A DNA stretch of 64,000 nt from Thiocystis violascens (GTDB taxonomy: Bacteria > Pseudomonadota > Gammaproteobacteria > Chromatiales > Chromatiaceae): contig DYNM01000005.1 of NCBI GenBank assembly GCA_020721065.1, positions 1 through 64,000 on the forward strand. The letters are read 5' to 3'. The notes beneath the pieces are model-generated. The model worked only from the letters and a program-made list of their open reading frames with translations, was not told where the DNA came from and did no database searches. The position numbers and the translations under genes are program-made. Below are positions 25,135-33,705 of the stretch, one piece after another. Within the stretch, counting starts at the first letter, position 1; the number at the start of each line of letters is the position of its first letter.

Positions 25135-27192
25135 TTAACGCGCTGGCGGTTGCAGCGGCGGTTTTGCACCCGCCCACAGCAGCGTGTGCAATTCAGCCAA
25201 GCCGTCGCGGTGCGAAATCAGCGCCCGTTTTTCGCGGGTGCTCAAACCGTTGAGACCGGCATCTTGGAGCTTGAAAATCAGCCCTTCCAGCGCGTGCCGC
25301 CGCCGCCGACTCGGTGCTTCATCCGGTAATTGCGCGGCGTGTAGCGCGTAAGTACACGGATTGACCACCGCTCGCAGCCAGAAATCGCCGCTCGCAGCAC
25401 CGGCTGGCGCTGCCGTTTGTTGGAGCTGCTGTTCCAACAGCGTCAACACTCGCGGCTCGGCGGATTCCTCTGGCGTTAAAAATAAACCCATGCGCCGCGC
25501 CCATTGTCCCAGCGCGATGCGGCTGGTGAGCATCGAGACCGGAATTGACAGCGCCAGCCCGGCGAGCACCGGCGTAAACCACCAAAAGAAATCAGGCACA
25601 TATAAATAAGTCGCCGTGCCCGTCACGATTGCAACCAAGGTGTGGACGCTGTGCGCTCCCACCGCTTCGGCAAAACCAGTTTGATGATCGCCGCGTTCCT
25701 GCGTCGGCCAGCCGACGGTGGTGCGCAGCAGAATTGCTGCGACGAATTTGCTTTGAAACAGCATCAGCACCGGCGCAAGCAACACGGAGAAAAAACTTTC
25801 AATCAACACGCTGAGAGCCGCTTTCGGCAGTCCGCCAAAACGTCGCGCCAGCGCCGGATCAAACGCTAATAGCACCAGCGATAGCACCTTGGGTAAAAAC
25901 AGCAGCGTCAGCGTCACCCACAGCACGGTTGCCATTTCCACTGCATACGATTGCGGCCACACCGGCAGCACGTTATCGCCAAAGAAATACACCGGCACCG
26001 TCAAGCTGTGGAAATACGCCTCGATGCCGGTTGCGATCAAAAAGAGCAACCACAGCGGCGAAGCCAGATACGACATCACGCCCATGATGAAATGGATGCG
26101 GCTCGCGCCCTTGAATCCCCGCGCCAGCACCAGCCGCGAGTGCTGCAAATTGCCCTGACACCAGCGCCGATCCCGTTTGGCGTAATCAATCAACGTCGGC
26201 GGGATTTCCTCATAACTGCCGCCGAGATCGTCAGCAAGCTGCACCTTCCAACCTGCTCGCGCCAGCAACGCCGCTTCCACAAAATCGTGGCTGAGAATCT
26301 CGCCGCCAAACGGTTCCGTGCCCGGCAACAGCGGCAACCCGCAGTGTTCGGTAAACGGGCGCACGCGGATAATGGCGTTATGTCCCCAGAAATTGGCGGT
26401 ATTTTGCTGCCAATACGACAAACCAGCGGCAAACATGCTGCCGTATAAACTGCCAGCAAATTGCAGCATCCGCGCAAATAATGACGAGCGATTGACCGGC
26501 ACCGGCGGCACCTGCACCAGCGCGAGACGCGGATCCGCTTCCATCCGCCGCACCATCTCCACCAGCGTCTCTCCCGCCATCACGCTATCGGCATCGAGCA
26601 CGATCATGTAGCGATAACGCCCACCCCAATTGCGGCAAAACTCAGCGAGATTGCCACTTTTACGCGCCGTGTTTTCCACCCGATTGCGATAAAAAATCCG
26701 CGCCGGTTCGCCCACTTCTCGCGCCCAGCGCCGCCACTGCATCTCCTCCTGCACCCAGACATCGGGATCGCGGGTATCGCTCAGAACAAACACCTCAAAA
26801 CTGTCCGCCTGCCCCGTTTCCACCAACGATTGATAAGTCGCCCGCAGCCCCGCAAACACGCGCTCCGGGTCTTCGTTGTACACCGGCATCACAATCGCAG
26901 TGCGAAATGGCTCATTGATATCGTTGAGCAATGGCGCGGTTTTGCTCACCACCGGCTGGCGCTGCCGTCGCAGAATGCGCACAAAACCGAGTGCCGCCGT
27001 CCAAAATGAAGCCGTGATCCACAGCATCAAAATTGCGTACAAAATCAACAGCGCCAGCTCCAACGGCGTGATGCCGCCGTCCTGAATTGCCGCTGACAGC
27101 AGCGACATCGCGCCCAGCGTGGTGAGCATCGTGAGCAGGAAAAAGATCGGGCGATGAAAATAACGCCCCAAGCCGAAAAAATGGCGACTCAT
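25135..27192 (-). CDS. opgH: Glucans biosynthesis glucosyltransferase H
   Basis: An inner-membrane GT2 glucosyltransferase that makes the beta-1,2-linked backbone of osmoregulated periplasmic glucans. The 685-residue protein starts at the ATG at 27192 (MSRHFFGLGRYF). It has two TM helices, a cytoplasmic catalytic domain with TAIVMPVYNEDPERVFAGLR, VLDADSVM, and the RDRRWCQGNLQHSRL (QxxRW-type) motif, then several C-terminal TM helices. Enteric OpgH is about 847 residues because of a cytoplasmic N-terminal extension of about 140 residues, which is missing here. A separate 179-residue ORF overlaps its start by 4 bp (see 27189-27728). Confidence 0.93.
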   Translation of the reverse strand: MSRHFFGLGRYFHRPIFFLLTMLTTLGAMSLLSAAIQDGGITPLELALLILYAILMLWITASFWTAALGFVRILRRQRQPVVSKTAPLLNDINEPFRTAIVMPVYNEDPERVFAGLRATYQSLVETGQADSFEVFVLSDTRDPDVWVQEEMQWRRWAREVGEPARIFYRNRVENTARKSGNLAEFCRNWGGRYRYMIVLDADSVMAGETLVEMVRRMEADPRLALVQVPPVPVNRSSLFARMLQFAGSLYGSMFAAGLSYWQQNTANFWGHNAIIRVRPFTEHCGLPLLPGTEPFGGEILSHDFVEAALLARAGWKVQLADDLGGSYEEIPPTLIDYAKRDRRWCQGNLQHSRLVLARGFKGASRIHFIMGVMSYLASPLWLLFLIATGIEAYFHSLTVPVYFFGDNVLPVWPQSYAVEMATVLWVTLTLLFLPKVLSLVLLAFDPALARRFGGLPKAALSVLIESFFSVLLAPVLMLFQSKFVAAILLRTTVGWPTQERGDHQTGFAEAVGAHSVHTLVAIVTGTATYLYVPDFFWWFTPVLAGLALSIPVSMLTSRIALGQWARRMGLFLTPEESAEPRVLTLLEQQLQQTAAPAGAASGDFWLRAVVNPCTYALHAAQLPDEAPSRRRRHALEGLIFKLQDAGLNGLSTREKRALISHRDGLAELHTLLWAGAKPPLQPPAR

Positions 27193-27728
27193 GCAGATTC
27201 TCCGGGCGCTGGCACACGCGCATCGGGTTGACAAAACCAGCGGCAAATCGCGCCGGAAAATTGCCGCCGCGCTCGCTGACAACATAAATCAATGGTGCTC
27301 GTAGCCATCGGCAGCGGAGCCAACGGTGGCACGGCAGTCAGTTGGAGCGCCCGCAGTTGCGTCGCCAGCGAGTCCGATTCCGCCGTCGCACCGTCAAGCC
27401 AGCGCTGCGTCCAGCCCGGCACCTCGCCACTAAGCACGGCAGCGCGAGCAGCCGCCAGCGCGTTGGGATCCGCCTCGCCCAATTCCGCCAGCAGCCACGC
27501 ATCCAGCAGCGCCAAAGTCGCCTCAACTGCCGCCTCAATCGTGTCTTCTAACGGCGCAGCGGCGGCGCGACTCGCCACTTGCTGGCGCACCTGTTCCGTC
27601 AATTGCGCCACCTCGGCAGCGTCAGTCACGCCGAGCGCAGCGAGATACACGGTCAAACGTGCGGCAGTTGGCGGCCACCAATCGGCACTGACCAACGCGA
27701 GATCAGAATCAACATGAGAAGTTGGCAT
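27189..27728 (-). CDS. Uncharacterised protein encoded between opgG and opgH
   Basis: A 179-residue Ala/Leu-rich, acidic helical protein starting MPTSHVDSDL at the ATG at 27728, 5 bp after the opgG stop. It ends with a basic, Cys-containing tail (RARRQFSGAICRWFCQPDA) whose stop overlaps the opgH ATG (ATGA). No signal peptide, membrane helix or known domain is recognised. Its length plus that of the short OpgH (685) comes close to the length of enteric OpgH (847), so it may replace the detached cytoplasmic N-terminal region. Sequence similarity to that region is not evident by eye. Translational coupling to both neighbours is strong. Confidence 0.75.
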   Translation of the reverse strand: MPTSHVDSDLALVSADWWPPTAARLTVYLAALGVTDAAEVAQLTEQVRQQVASRAAAAPLEDTIEAAVEATLALLDAWLLAELGEADPNALAAARAAVLSGEVPGWTQRWLDGATAESDSLATQLRALQLTAVPPLAPLPMATSTIDLCCQRARRQFSGAICRWFCQPDARVPAPGESA

Positions 27729-27733
27729 AATTG

Positions 27734-29299
27734 TTATTCCCGCACCCAGCGAAAATTCCAAGTTTCACTCAACACATCATTACCACTGCGTAAAAAGGCG
27801 CGTAAATCAGCAGGCTGATTGCCATTCGGCGTTAATTCAAAAAATAGCCGCCAACCATTATTCGCAGGATTGGCTTGCACAATTGGTTTAGACACCTGTC
27901 CTGAAGTAGTAAATACCTGCGCTTCTACTGGCGTATTCGGATCAAGTTTTGCCAAGGTTGCGCCAGCAAAATCAACGACAAACTTGCGCACATTCGGATC
28001 AAGAATATCGGTACCACCTGCGCCAATTCGGGTGGCACTCACGCGCCCACCGAGCATTGCTGCTTCTGGGTCTTTCGTGAAGCGCAGCCGATAGGCAAAG
28101 TTTAATTCTTGTCCCGCTTCAGTCGGTTGCGCGGGAATCCAATATGCGCCGATATTGTCATAGCGTTCCGCATTGCTGGGAATTTCCACTAATTCAACAA
28201 CGCCCTTGCCCCAATTACCAATAGGTTCCACCACTGCGCTGGGGCGATTATGATAATGCGCCTCCAAATCTTCATAATTAGTAAAGGTGCGATCACGTTG
28301 TAATAACGCGAATGAACGCGGATTTTCAACTTGGAAATTGCTCACCCGCAGCCCAATTGGATTGGTTAATGGACGCCAAATCCGCTCGCCATAATTGGTT
28401 TCCACTAACAAACCGTCGGAATCATGCACTTCAGGGCGAAAATCATCAATAAAACGGTCGGTGTTCTCGCCGTGAAAAAACATGCTGGTTAAGGGCGCAA
28501 TGCCGAGTTTTTGTACGGATTTGCGGAAAAACAATTTCGCTTTAACATCAATGACTGTTTCCACGCCGGGATGAATCACAAACCGATAAGCACCAGCGAC
28601 GCTATCGCTATCCAGCAAGCCGTACAGTGTGATTTCAGACGCATTCGGCATTGGCTGGCGCAGCCAAAATTCACGGAAAACGGGGAATTCTTCGCGGCTT
28701 GGTAAGCCAGTATCAATCGCTAATCCTCGCGCCGATAATCCATAATTCAAATCTTTACCTAAAGCGCGGAAATAACTGGCACCTTGAAATACAGCCAGAT
28801 CATCAAAGACATCAGCGCGATTCAACGGGTGCATGATGCGCAAGCCGGCATAACCCAGATTGGTGGGCATGTCATCAGGAACTAAGTTTTTTCCATAATT
28901 GAATAAATCATGGTGAAACGTCACCGGTGCAGATTGACCGTTGACATCAACTAAATTGATGGTGACGCGATCTTGCGATAAAAAACCGCGATGAAAAAAG
29001 TTGACTTGAAACGGCAACGTTTCACTGCGCCATAAATTATGCGCGGGATCAAAACGAATATCCCGATAATGATCGTAGTCCAAATTGGCTAAATAATGCG
29101 GCAAAGCGGGACGATCCGGCTGATACGGTTTGGCGGCTAATTCAGCAGCGCGGCGTGTGACCGTTGCAAATGTGAATTTATCGGAATTAACGTCATTCGC
29201 ATCGGGATCAACCGTATTAGTTTCCGCAGCAATCGCAACGCTGCTTGTTAATGTCACGGCAAGGGTAAAAGGAAGTACGCGCATCATTCGGGGACTCAT
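27734..29299 (-). CDS. opgG: Periplasmic glucan biosynthesis protein G
   Basis: A periplasmic protein needed to branch or shape osmoregulated periplasmic glucans. The 521-residue product has a Sec signal peptide (MMRVLPFTLAVTLTSSVAIA, then AETN) and an MdoG domain beginning FTFATVTRRAAELAAKPYQP. It also shows LNYGLSARGLAIDTG, FFHGENTDRFIDDFRPEVHDSDGL and the C-terminal Ig-like part. The start is taken at the ATG at 29299 (MSPRMMRV); two Met codons four and five residues later would also work. It heads the opgG-ORF-opgH operon. Confidence 0.94.
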   Translation of the reverse strand: MSPRMMRVLPFTLAVTLTSSVAIAAETNTVDPDANDVNSDKFTFATVTRRAAELAAKPYQPDRPALPHYLANLDYDHYRDIRFDPAHNLWRSETLPFQVNFFHRGFLSQDRVTINLVDVNGQSAPVTFHHDLFNYGKNLVPDDMPTNLGYAGLRIMHPLNRADVFDDLAVFQGASYFRALGKDLNYGLSARGLAIDTGLPSREEFPVFREFWLRQPMPNASEITLYGLLDSDSVAGAYRFVIHPGVETVIDVKAKLFFRKSVQKLGIAPLTSMFFHGENTDRFIDDFRPEVHDSDGLLVETNYGERIWRPLTNPIGLRVSNFQVENPRSFALLQRDRTFTNYEDLEAHYHNRPSAVVEPIGNWGKGVVELVEIPSNAERYDNIGAYWIPAQPTEAGQELNFAYRLRFTKDPEAAMLGGRVSATRIGAGGTDILDPNVRKFVVDFAGATLAKLDPNTPVEAQVFTTSGQVSKPIVQANPANNGWRLFFELTPNGNQPADLRAFLRSGNDVLSETWNFRWVRE

Positions 29300-29533
29300 T
29301 GATGAACTCTCGATAAAGAACTGAATGCGAAAAGGTGAAGGAGAGATGCGGATTTTAAGAAGACGACCGTCAATCCGCCGCAATCATAGTCAGGTTTAAG
29401 TCATAACGCACCATTGCCGCGCCGTTACATTGCCAAAGAATAGCGCATCTTGCTGACGCCGTTGTCGCAAAACCCGCAGCCTGCGGACGATTTGTTTGAG
29501 CTTAATCTATTGATTTAGTTATCAACTTTTTAT

Positions 29534-29549
29534 TGGCATTAAATTTGCT
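29534..29549 (+). promoter_or_regulatory. Sigma-54 (-24/-12) promoter of the nifV operon
   Basis: TGGCAT-TAAAT-TTGCT matches the sigma-54 consensus (TGGCAC-N5-TTGCA/T) with GG and GC in the right register. It lies 44 bp upstream of the nifV ATG. A NifA site would be expected about 100 bp further up; only a near match, TGT-N10-GCA at 29463-29478 instead of TGT-N10-ACA, is seen. The rest of the 29300-29592 gap shows only a short dyad, CCGCAG-C-CTGCGG, at about 29474-29486. Confidence 0.8.
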
Positions 29550-29592
29550 TTTTTCTCCACAAAATGCACTTTAGCGCCGTTGAGAACCCGTG

Positions 29593-30750
29593 ATGACCAC
29601 TCCCATTTCCCACCCCGTCATAATTAACGACACCACGTTACGCGATGGCGAACAGTCCGCTGGCGTTGCTTTTTCGTTGGAGGAAAAACTGGCGATTGCA
29701 CAAGGACTTGCAGCGATTGGGGTGCCGGAGTTGGAGATCGGCATTCCGGCGATGGGTGAGGAAGAGCGCGAGTCCATTCGCGCAGTGGCGGCGCTCAAAT
29801 TGCCAGCGCGGTTGATGGTGTGGACGCGGATGTTGCCGGACGACATTGCGCAATGTCGCGGCTTAGGCGTTGATTATGTTGATTTATCTATGCCAGTCTC
29901 CGATCAGCAAATTGCCCGCAAGTTGGGACGTGATCGCGCTTGGGCGCTGGCGCAAATTCGCTATCAAGTCCGCGCCGCGCAGGATTTGGGGCTGGAGGTG
30001 TGCGTCGGCGCGGAAGATGCGTCGCGGGCCGATCCCGAATTTTTATGGCTGGCAGCGGAAGCGGCGCAGGAGGCGGGAGCGCGACGCTTTCGTTTCGCCG
30101 ACACGGTGGGCATTCTCGATCCGTTTGCGGTGTTTGAACGCCTCCGCGATCTGCGCTCCATCGTTGATTTAGAACTCGAAATGCACGCTCACGATGATTT
30201 AGGACTGGCGACCGCCAACACGCTGGCGGCAGTGCGCGGCGGCGCGACTCACGTCAACACGACCGTACACGGTCTCGGCGAACGGGCGGGCAATGCCGCG
30301 CTGGAAGAGGTGGTGATGGGGCTGCGCCACCTGCATCAGTGCGACTGCGGCGTTGATTTGAAACGCTTTGACGGTTTATCGCGGCTGGTCGCTCGCGCAT
30401 CTGGCAAGCCGGTCGCGTGGCATAAAAGTCTCGTCGGCGCGGGCGCGTTCACCCACGAAGCGGGGATTCATATCGACGGCTTGCTGAAAGACCCCTTGAA
30501 TTATCAAGGAGTTGATCCCGCAGATGTGGGACGGCGGCATCGGATGGTGCTCGGCAAACATTCGGGCACGCACGCGGTGCGGCAGGTGTACGCCGAACAA
30601 TTGCGCTTTGATCTCAATCAGGCGCAGGCCGAGCGCGTGCTGCCGTTGGTGCGGCGCTTTGTCACGGCCACCAAACGCTCACCGGAAGCGGTGGAATTGC
30701 GGCAATTTTTAGTTGAAATCAATTCAATGTCGCCCACTTTATATCAATAA
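29593..30750 (+). CDS. nifV: Homocitrate synthase NifV
   Basis: Condenses acetyl-CoA and 2-oxoglutarate to homocitrate, the organic ligand of the nitrogenase FeMo cofactor. The 385-residue protein has the HMGL-type barrel with [17 protein letters not shown] at the N-terminus, [16 protein letters not shown] with the metal His pair, and [14 protein letters not shown]. Strong NifV features and the nifW, nifZ and nifM genes downstream separate it from leucine-pathway LeuA. The ATG at 29593 directly follows a GTG at 29590, either of which may be used. It is the first gene behind a sigma-54 promoter. Confidence 0.95.
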   Translation: MTTPISHPVIINDTTLRDGEQSAGVAFSLEEKLAIAQGLAAIGVPELEIGIPAMGEEERESIRAVAALKLPARLMVWTRMLPDDIAQCRGLGVDYVDLSMPVSDQQIARKLGRDRAWALAQIRYQVRAAQDLGLEVCVGAEDASRADPEFLWLAAEAAQEAGARRFRFADTVGILDPFAVFERLRDLRSIVDLELEMHAHDDLGLATANTLAAVRGGATHVNTTVHGLGERAGNAALEEVVMGLRHLHQCDCGVDLKRFDGLSRLVARASGKPVAWHKSLVGAGAFTHEAGIHIDGLLKDPLNYQGVDPADVGRRHRMVLGKHSGTHAVRQVYAEQLRFDLNQAQAERVLPLVRRFVTATKRSPEAVELRQFLVEINSMSPTLYQ

Positions 30751-30761
30751 CGGAGTGCGCA

Positions 30762-31304
30762 ATGGATGCGTTTGCACACAGCAGCGGTGAATTCTATTTT
30801 GATGAAGCAATCGCGCCAAATGTTGCCGAGTTATTAGCCACTGCCGCGCAACATTATGGCACCGAGATTGCCGAATTAAAGTTATTGCAAGCCTATTTCT
30901 ATGCGCCAGAACAATTAACGGTGTTGGTCGCACTATATCGCTATTTTTATTATCAACAGCGGTATCAAGATGCTTTAATCATTGCCGAACGCGCAATTAC
31001 GCTGGCGCTCGCACGCTTGGATTTACCAACGCAGTGGCAGGAATTAAGCGAATTAGAAGTGAGTCCAGCATTATCACAGTCAATGACCTTGACGCGCTTT
31101 TTGTTATTAGCCTTAAAAGGCGCTGGTTATTTATTATTGCGTTTAGGTGATTATCCGCAGGCGCTACAGTATTTTGAAAAGATCGCAGAAATTGACACCA
31201 GCAACCGTTTGGGAATTACAGAATTATTGGCAATTGCCCGTGCTGAAGTGACCAAACTGGCGGTACAACAAGCGGGCGCTAATGTGCGATTCATGCGTCA
31301 ATAA
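30762..31304 (+). CDS. TPR-like protein of the nif operon
   Basis: A 180-residue all-helical cytoplasmic protein without signal peptide. Helix pairs such as VLVALYRYFYYQQRYQDALIIAERAI and LLLRLGDYPQALQYFEKIAEID look like tetratricopeptide repeats. It lies 11 bp after nifV and before nifW. In Azotobacter this slot carries cysE1. It may be a scaffold for nitrogenase assembly, but the function is unknown and inferred from position only. Confidence 0.8.
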   Translation: MDAFAHSSGEFYFDEAIAPNVAELLATAAQHYGTEIAELKLLQAYFYAPEQLTVLVALYRYFYYQQRYQDALIIAERAITLALARLDLPTQWQELSELEVSPALSQSMTLTRFLLLALKGAGYLLLRLGDYPQALQYFEKIAEIDTSNRLGITELLAIARAEVTKLAVQQAGANVRFMRQ

Positions 31305-31339
31305 TGCTAGAAATTAACCACTTTTTGGAGTGAAAGAAG

Positions 31340-31684
31340 ATGACTGCTGCCGACTTTACCGATGATTTAAGTGAACTCAGCACTGCCGAAGATTTTTTAG
31401 AATACTTTCGCGTGCCTTTTGATCCCGCAGTGGTGCAAGTCAATCGACTGCATATTTTACAACGCTTTCACGACTATTTAGCGCAAACTGTTGAAATGCC
31501 AACAGAAGTTAATTCTAACTGGCAATTACACGCCGATTTATTAACAGCGGCGTATCAAGATTTTGTGACATCCAATGCACAAACTGAAAAGGTGTTTCGC
31601 GTGTTTCGTATGAATGAACCGCGCACGGTCACGGTGGCATTAACTGAATTAACCCAGCAGGCTGTTTATGCGTCCGCAATATGA
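31340..31684 (+). CDS. nifW: Nitrogenase-stabilising protein NifW
   Basis: A 114-residue cytoplasmic protein associated with the MoFe protein and its protection from oxygen. The family pattern is plain: LSELSTAEDFLEYFRVPFDP, then VNRLHILQRFHDYL and the C-terminal FRVFRMNEPRTVTVALTELT. A GGAG ribosome site precedes the ATG at 31340. The 3' end overlaps nifZ by 17 bp, so the two are translationally coupled. Confidence 0.95.
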   Translation: MTAADFTDDLSELSTAEDFLEYFRVPFDPAVVQVNRLHILQRFHDYLAQTVEMPTEVNSNWQLHADLLTAAYQDFVTSNAQTEKVFRVFRMNEPRTVTVALTELTQQAVYASAI

Positions 31685-32132
31685 ATACGGCGACGCGGTG
31701 CGGGTGATTCGCAATGTGCGCAATGATGGCACCTATCCGGGTGAAAAAACCGGCACCTTGTTAATTCGGCGCGGCAGCGTTGGTTATGTGCGCGATGTCG
31801 GCACTTTTTTACAAGATCAACTCATTTATTCGGTGCATTTTCTTGATGCAGATCGCATCGTGGGCTGCCGTGAAGAAGAATTGCAACCGGAGTCGGCGTT
31901 GTGGATTCCAAGTCAATTTGAATTCCATGATCGTGTTGCTACCGTATTGCCGTTGGGAATTCAAGGACGGGTATTGGTGCAGGTCGGCGAAATCGGCGAG
32001 GTGCTGCGCGTGCTCCGCGATGAGGCAACGGGCGTGAGTTATCATGTTCATTTTCCCGACCGTAACACCTTGATTGTGCCGGAAAATGCGCTGGCAGCAG
32101 CGCCTGCTGCGACTCCAACTGCGACTGCGTGA
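31668..32132 (+). CDS. nifZ: Nitrogen fixation protein NifZ
   Basis: A 154-residue cytoplasmic protein that acts in P-cluster maturation of the MoFe protein. The NifZ domain repeats an SH3-like beta pattern: YEYGDAVRVIRNVRNDGTYP, RGSVGYVRDVGTFLQDQ, YSVHFLD, and again GRVLVQVGEIGEVLRV with YHVHFPD. The ATG lies inside nifW. The tail is Ala/Thr-rich. Confidence 0.93.
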   Translation: MRPQYEYGDAVRVIRNVRNDGTYPGEKTGTLLIRRGSVGYVRDVGTFLQDQLIYSVHFLDADRIVGCREEELQPESALWIPSQFEFHDRVATVLPLGIQGRVLVQVGEIGEVLRVLRDEATGVSYHVHFPDRNTLIVPENALAAAPAATPTATA

Positions 32133-32141
32133 GGGCTAAAT

Positions 32142-32975
32142 ATGGACGTGACGGCTGACCGTTATCACTTGCTGCGAGCGGCAACGGAGCGGTTTCACGC
32201 CGCGCCAGCCGCGTTGACGGCAGCGCAATTGGCGCAGGCGCAACGGGTGGCGCAGCAAACGTTGGCTTTGGAACGGCGGGTGTTGGCGAGTCCCGAAGCA
32301 AGCGCGGTGGTGATTGTGGAGGCGCATGTGGCGGCGGCGCTGGCGGCGATTGCGCAGCGTTATGCTGATGACGATGCGTTGCAAAACGATTTAGAAAACA
32401 ATGGTTTGACGCACGAGGCGCTGCGGCTGGCGCTGTGGCGGGAGTTGGTATTTGACGCGGTGATGCAGCGCGTGGGCGCTCAGGCGGCGGCGGTCAGTGC
32501 GATTGACGCGCAACTGTTTTATGAGCTGCACCGCGACCGTTTTAGTGCTCCAGAACGGCGCACGGCGCGGCATATTTTGCTCACGATTAACGCCGAATTT
32601 GTAGAAAATCAACGCGAACAGGCGCGAGCGCGATTGGAACAGGTGGCGGCGTTGTGGAATGGGGAAATAACGCATTTTGGGCAATTGGCGGCACAACATT
32701 CTGAATGTCCAACTGCATTGGAAGCGGGGCAATTGGGCAGCGTTGTGGCTGGGCAATTGTATCCCGCTTTAGATGCTGCGTTATTCACGTTGGCGGCGGG
32801 GGCAATGAGTGAGATTTTAGAATCTGAATTAGGTTTTCATCTTGTGTTATGTGAGGCAATTATTCCAGCAACGGTGCTGGATTTTGCGCAAGCGCAACCG
32901 AAAATTGAGGCGTTATTAACTGCGCGGCAACAACGTGAGATGCAAAAACAATGGTTGGCTACTTTGCCGCTATAA
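32142..32975 (+). CDS. nifM: NifM, putative peptidyl-prolyl isomerase for NifH maturation
   Basis: A 277-residue protein with a helical N-terminal half and a C-terminal parvulin (PpiC) domain starting RRTARHILLTINAEF, then AAQHSECPTALEAGQLGSV and EILESELGFHLVLCEAI. NifM is required for folding of the nitrogenase Fe protein. No signal peptide is present, as expected. It is the last gene of the operon and is followed by a strong terminator. Confidence 0.93.
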   Translation: MDVTADRYHLLRAATERFHAAPAALTAAQLAQAQRVAQQTLALERRVLASPEASAVVIVEAHVAAALAAIAQRYADDDALQNDLENNGLTHEALRLALWRELVFDAVMQRVGAQAAAVSAIDAQLFYELHRDRFSAPERRTARHILLTINAEFVENQREQARARLEQVAALWNGEITHFGQLAAQHSECPTALEAGQLGSVVAGQLYPALDAALFTLAAGAMSEILESELGFHLVLCEAIIPATVLDFAQAQPKIEALLTARQQREMQKQWLATLPL

Positions 32976-32996
32976 TCAATTGCAGCCATGAAAAAA

Positions 32997-33032
32997 GCCC
33001 CGCTGCGTGTATTCACCGCAGCGGGGCTTTTT
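32997..33032. terminator. Bidirectional rho-independent terminator after nifM
   Basis: GCCCCGCTGCG (32997-33007) pairs exactly with CGCAGCGGGGC (33017-33027) around a 9-nt loop. A T5 run follows, and an A6 run precedes it for the opposite strand. It serves the nif operon and the convergent hemerythrin gene. Confidence 0.92.
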
Positions 33033-33051
33033 AATGCGTAAAACTCTAAAA

Positions 33052-33498
33052 TTAAGCGACCTGTTTTTCCCAACCTTCCAAGCGACGAATTAAAGGATAA
33101 AGATATTCGGTTTCGCGTTGAATGCGATCCATCACCAATGCAAACATCTGTTCTGTATCTTTCACAAATGCCGTGTGGTCGTTGATGGTCAAGGAGTGCC
33201 GCTTGTGCGAACACCATTGTTTTACATAGGTATTAAAAATGCGTTTGATCTCGGTAGAGCCAGATAAAAAGCGGTTGGCGGTATTCTTGACGGTCTGATC
33301 TTGATGCGAAATCAATTGGCTGCACAGTTCCCGATCCACCAATTCCATGTGTTCTTTAATACGATTGGTGAGATCAAAAAAAACATCGCAAGCGACATCG
33401 GTATCACACATGGCGCGTTCACGCACCAGATACAGAAAGACATTCGATAGTTCAGTAATTTTGTGGTTTTGGGCGTGTAATTGTGCAAAAGCGACCAT
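33052..33498 (-). CDS. Hemerythrin-domain protein
   Basis: A 148-residue helical protein with His and Glu residues spaced as in hemerythrin-like di-iron proteins: HAQNHKITELSNVFLYL, FFDLTNRIKEHMELVDRELC, and ETEYLYPLIRR near the C-terminus. Such proteins bind oxygen, NO or iron. Its place beside the nif operon suggests oxygen handling for nitrogenase, but that is inference. The ATG at 33498 follows GGAGGA. An FNR-type site lies about 185 bp upstream. Confidence 0.7.
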   Translation of the reverse strand: MVAFAQLHAQNHKITELSNVFLYLVRERAMCDTDVACDVFFDLTNRIKEHMELVDRELCSQLISHQDQTVKNTANRFLSGSTEIKRIFNTYVKQWCSHKRHSLTINDHTAFVKDTEQMFALVMDRIQRETEYLYPLIRRLEGWEKQVA

Positions 33499-33683
33499 GT
33501 GATGAATCCTCCAAAAACGGGTCGGCAAGTCAGTGTGTTTTGATGGTATTCCGCCAGAACGGGCGAACTGGTGACGTTCACCTTCGGTACAGGCCGCGTT
33601 ACAACGCACGGCTCAAGTAAAACCCAAGGCGGTGTGCGCAGTTTACGCGAAGTTGAAAGTTTATTAAAGATTGCGGATCGTCA

Positions 33684-33697
33684 ATGATTCATATCAA
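33684..33697. promoter_or_regulatory. FNR/Anr-like box
   Basis: ATGAT-TCAT-ATCAA matches the TTGAT-N4-ATCAA consensus at 9 of 10 positions. It lies about 185 bp upstream of the hemerythrin ATG in a 206-bp gap that otherwise shows nothing clear. It is rather far from the gene, so its activity is uncertain. Confidence 0.35.
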
Positions 33698-33705
33698 CCA
33701 AAAAC

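Noticed and set aside
29463..29478. NifA upstream activator site
   Set aside because: TGT-N10-GCA instead of TGT-N10-ACA; reported only as a near match.
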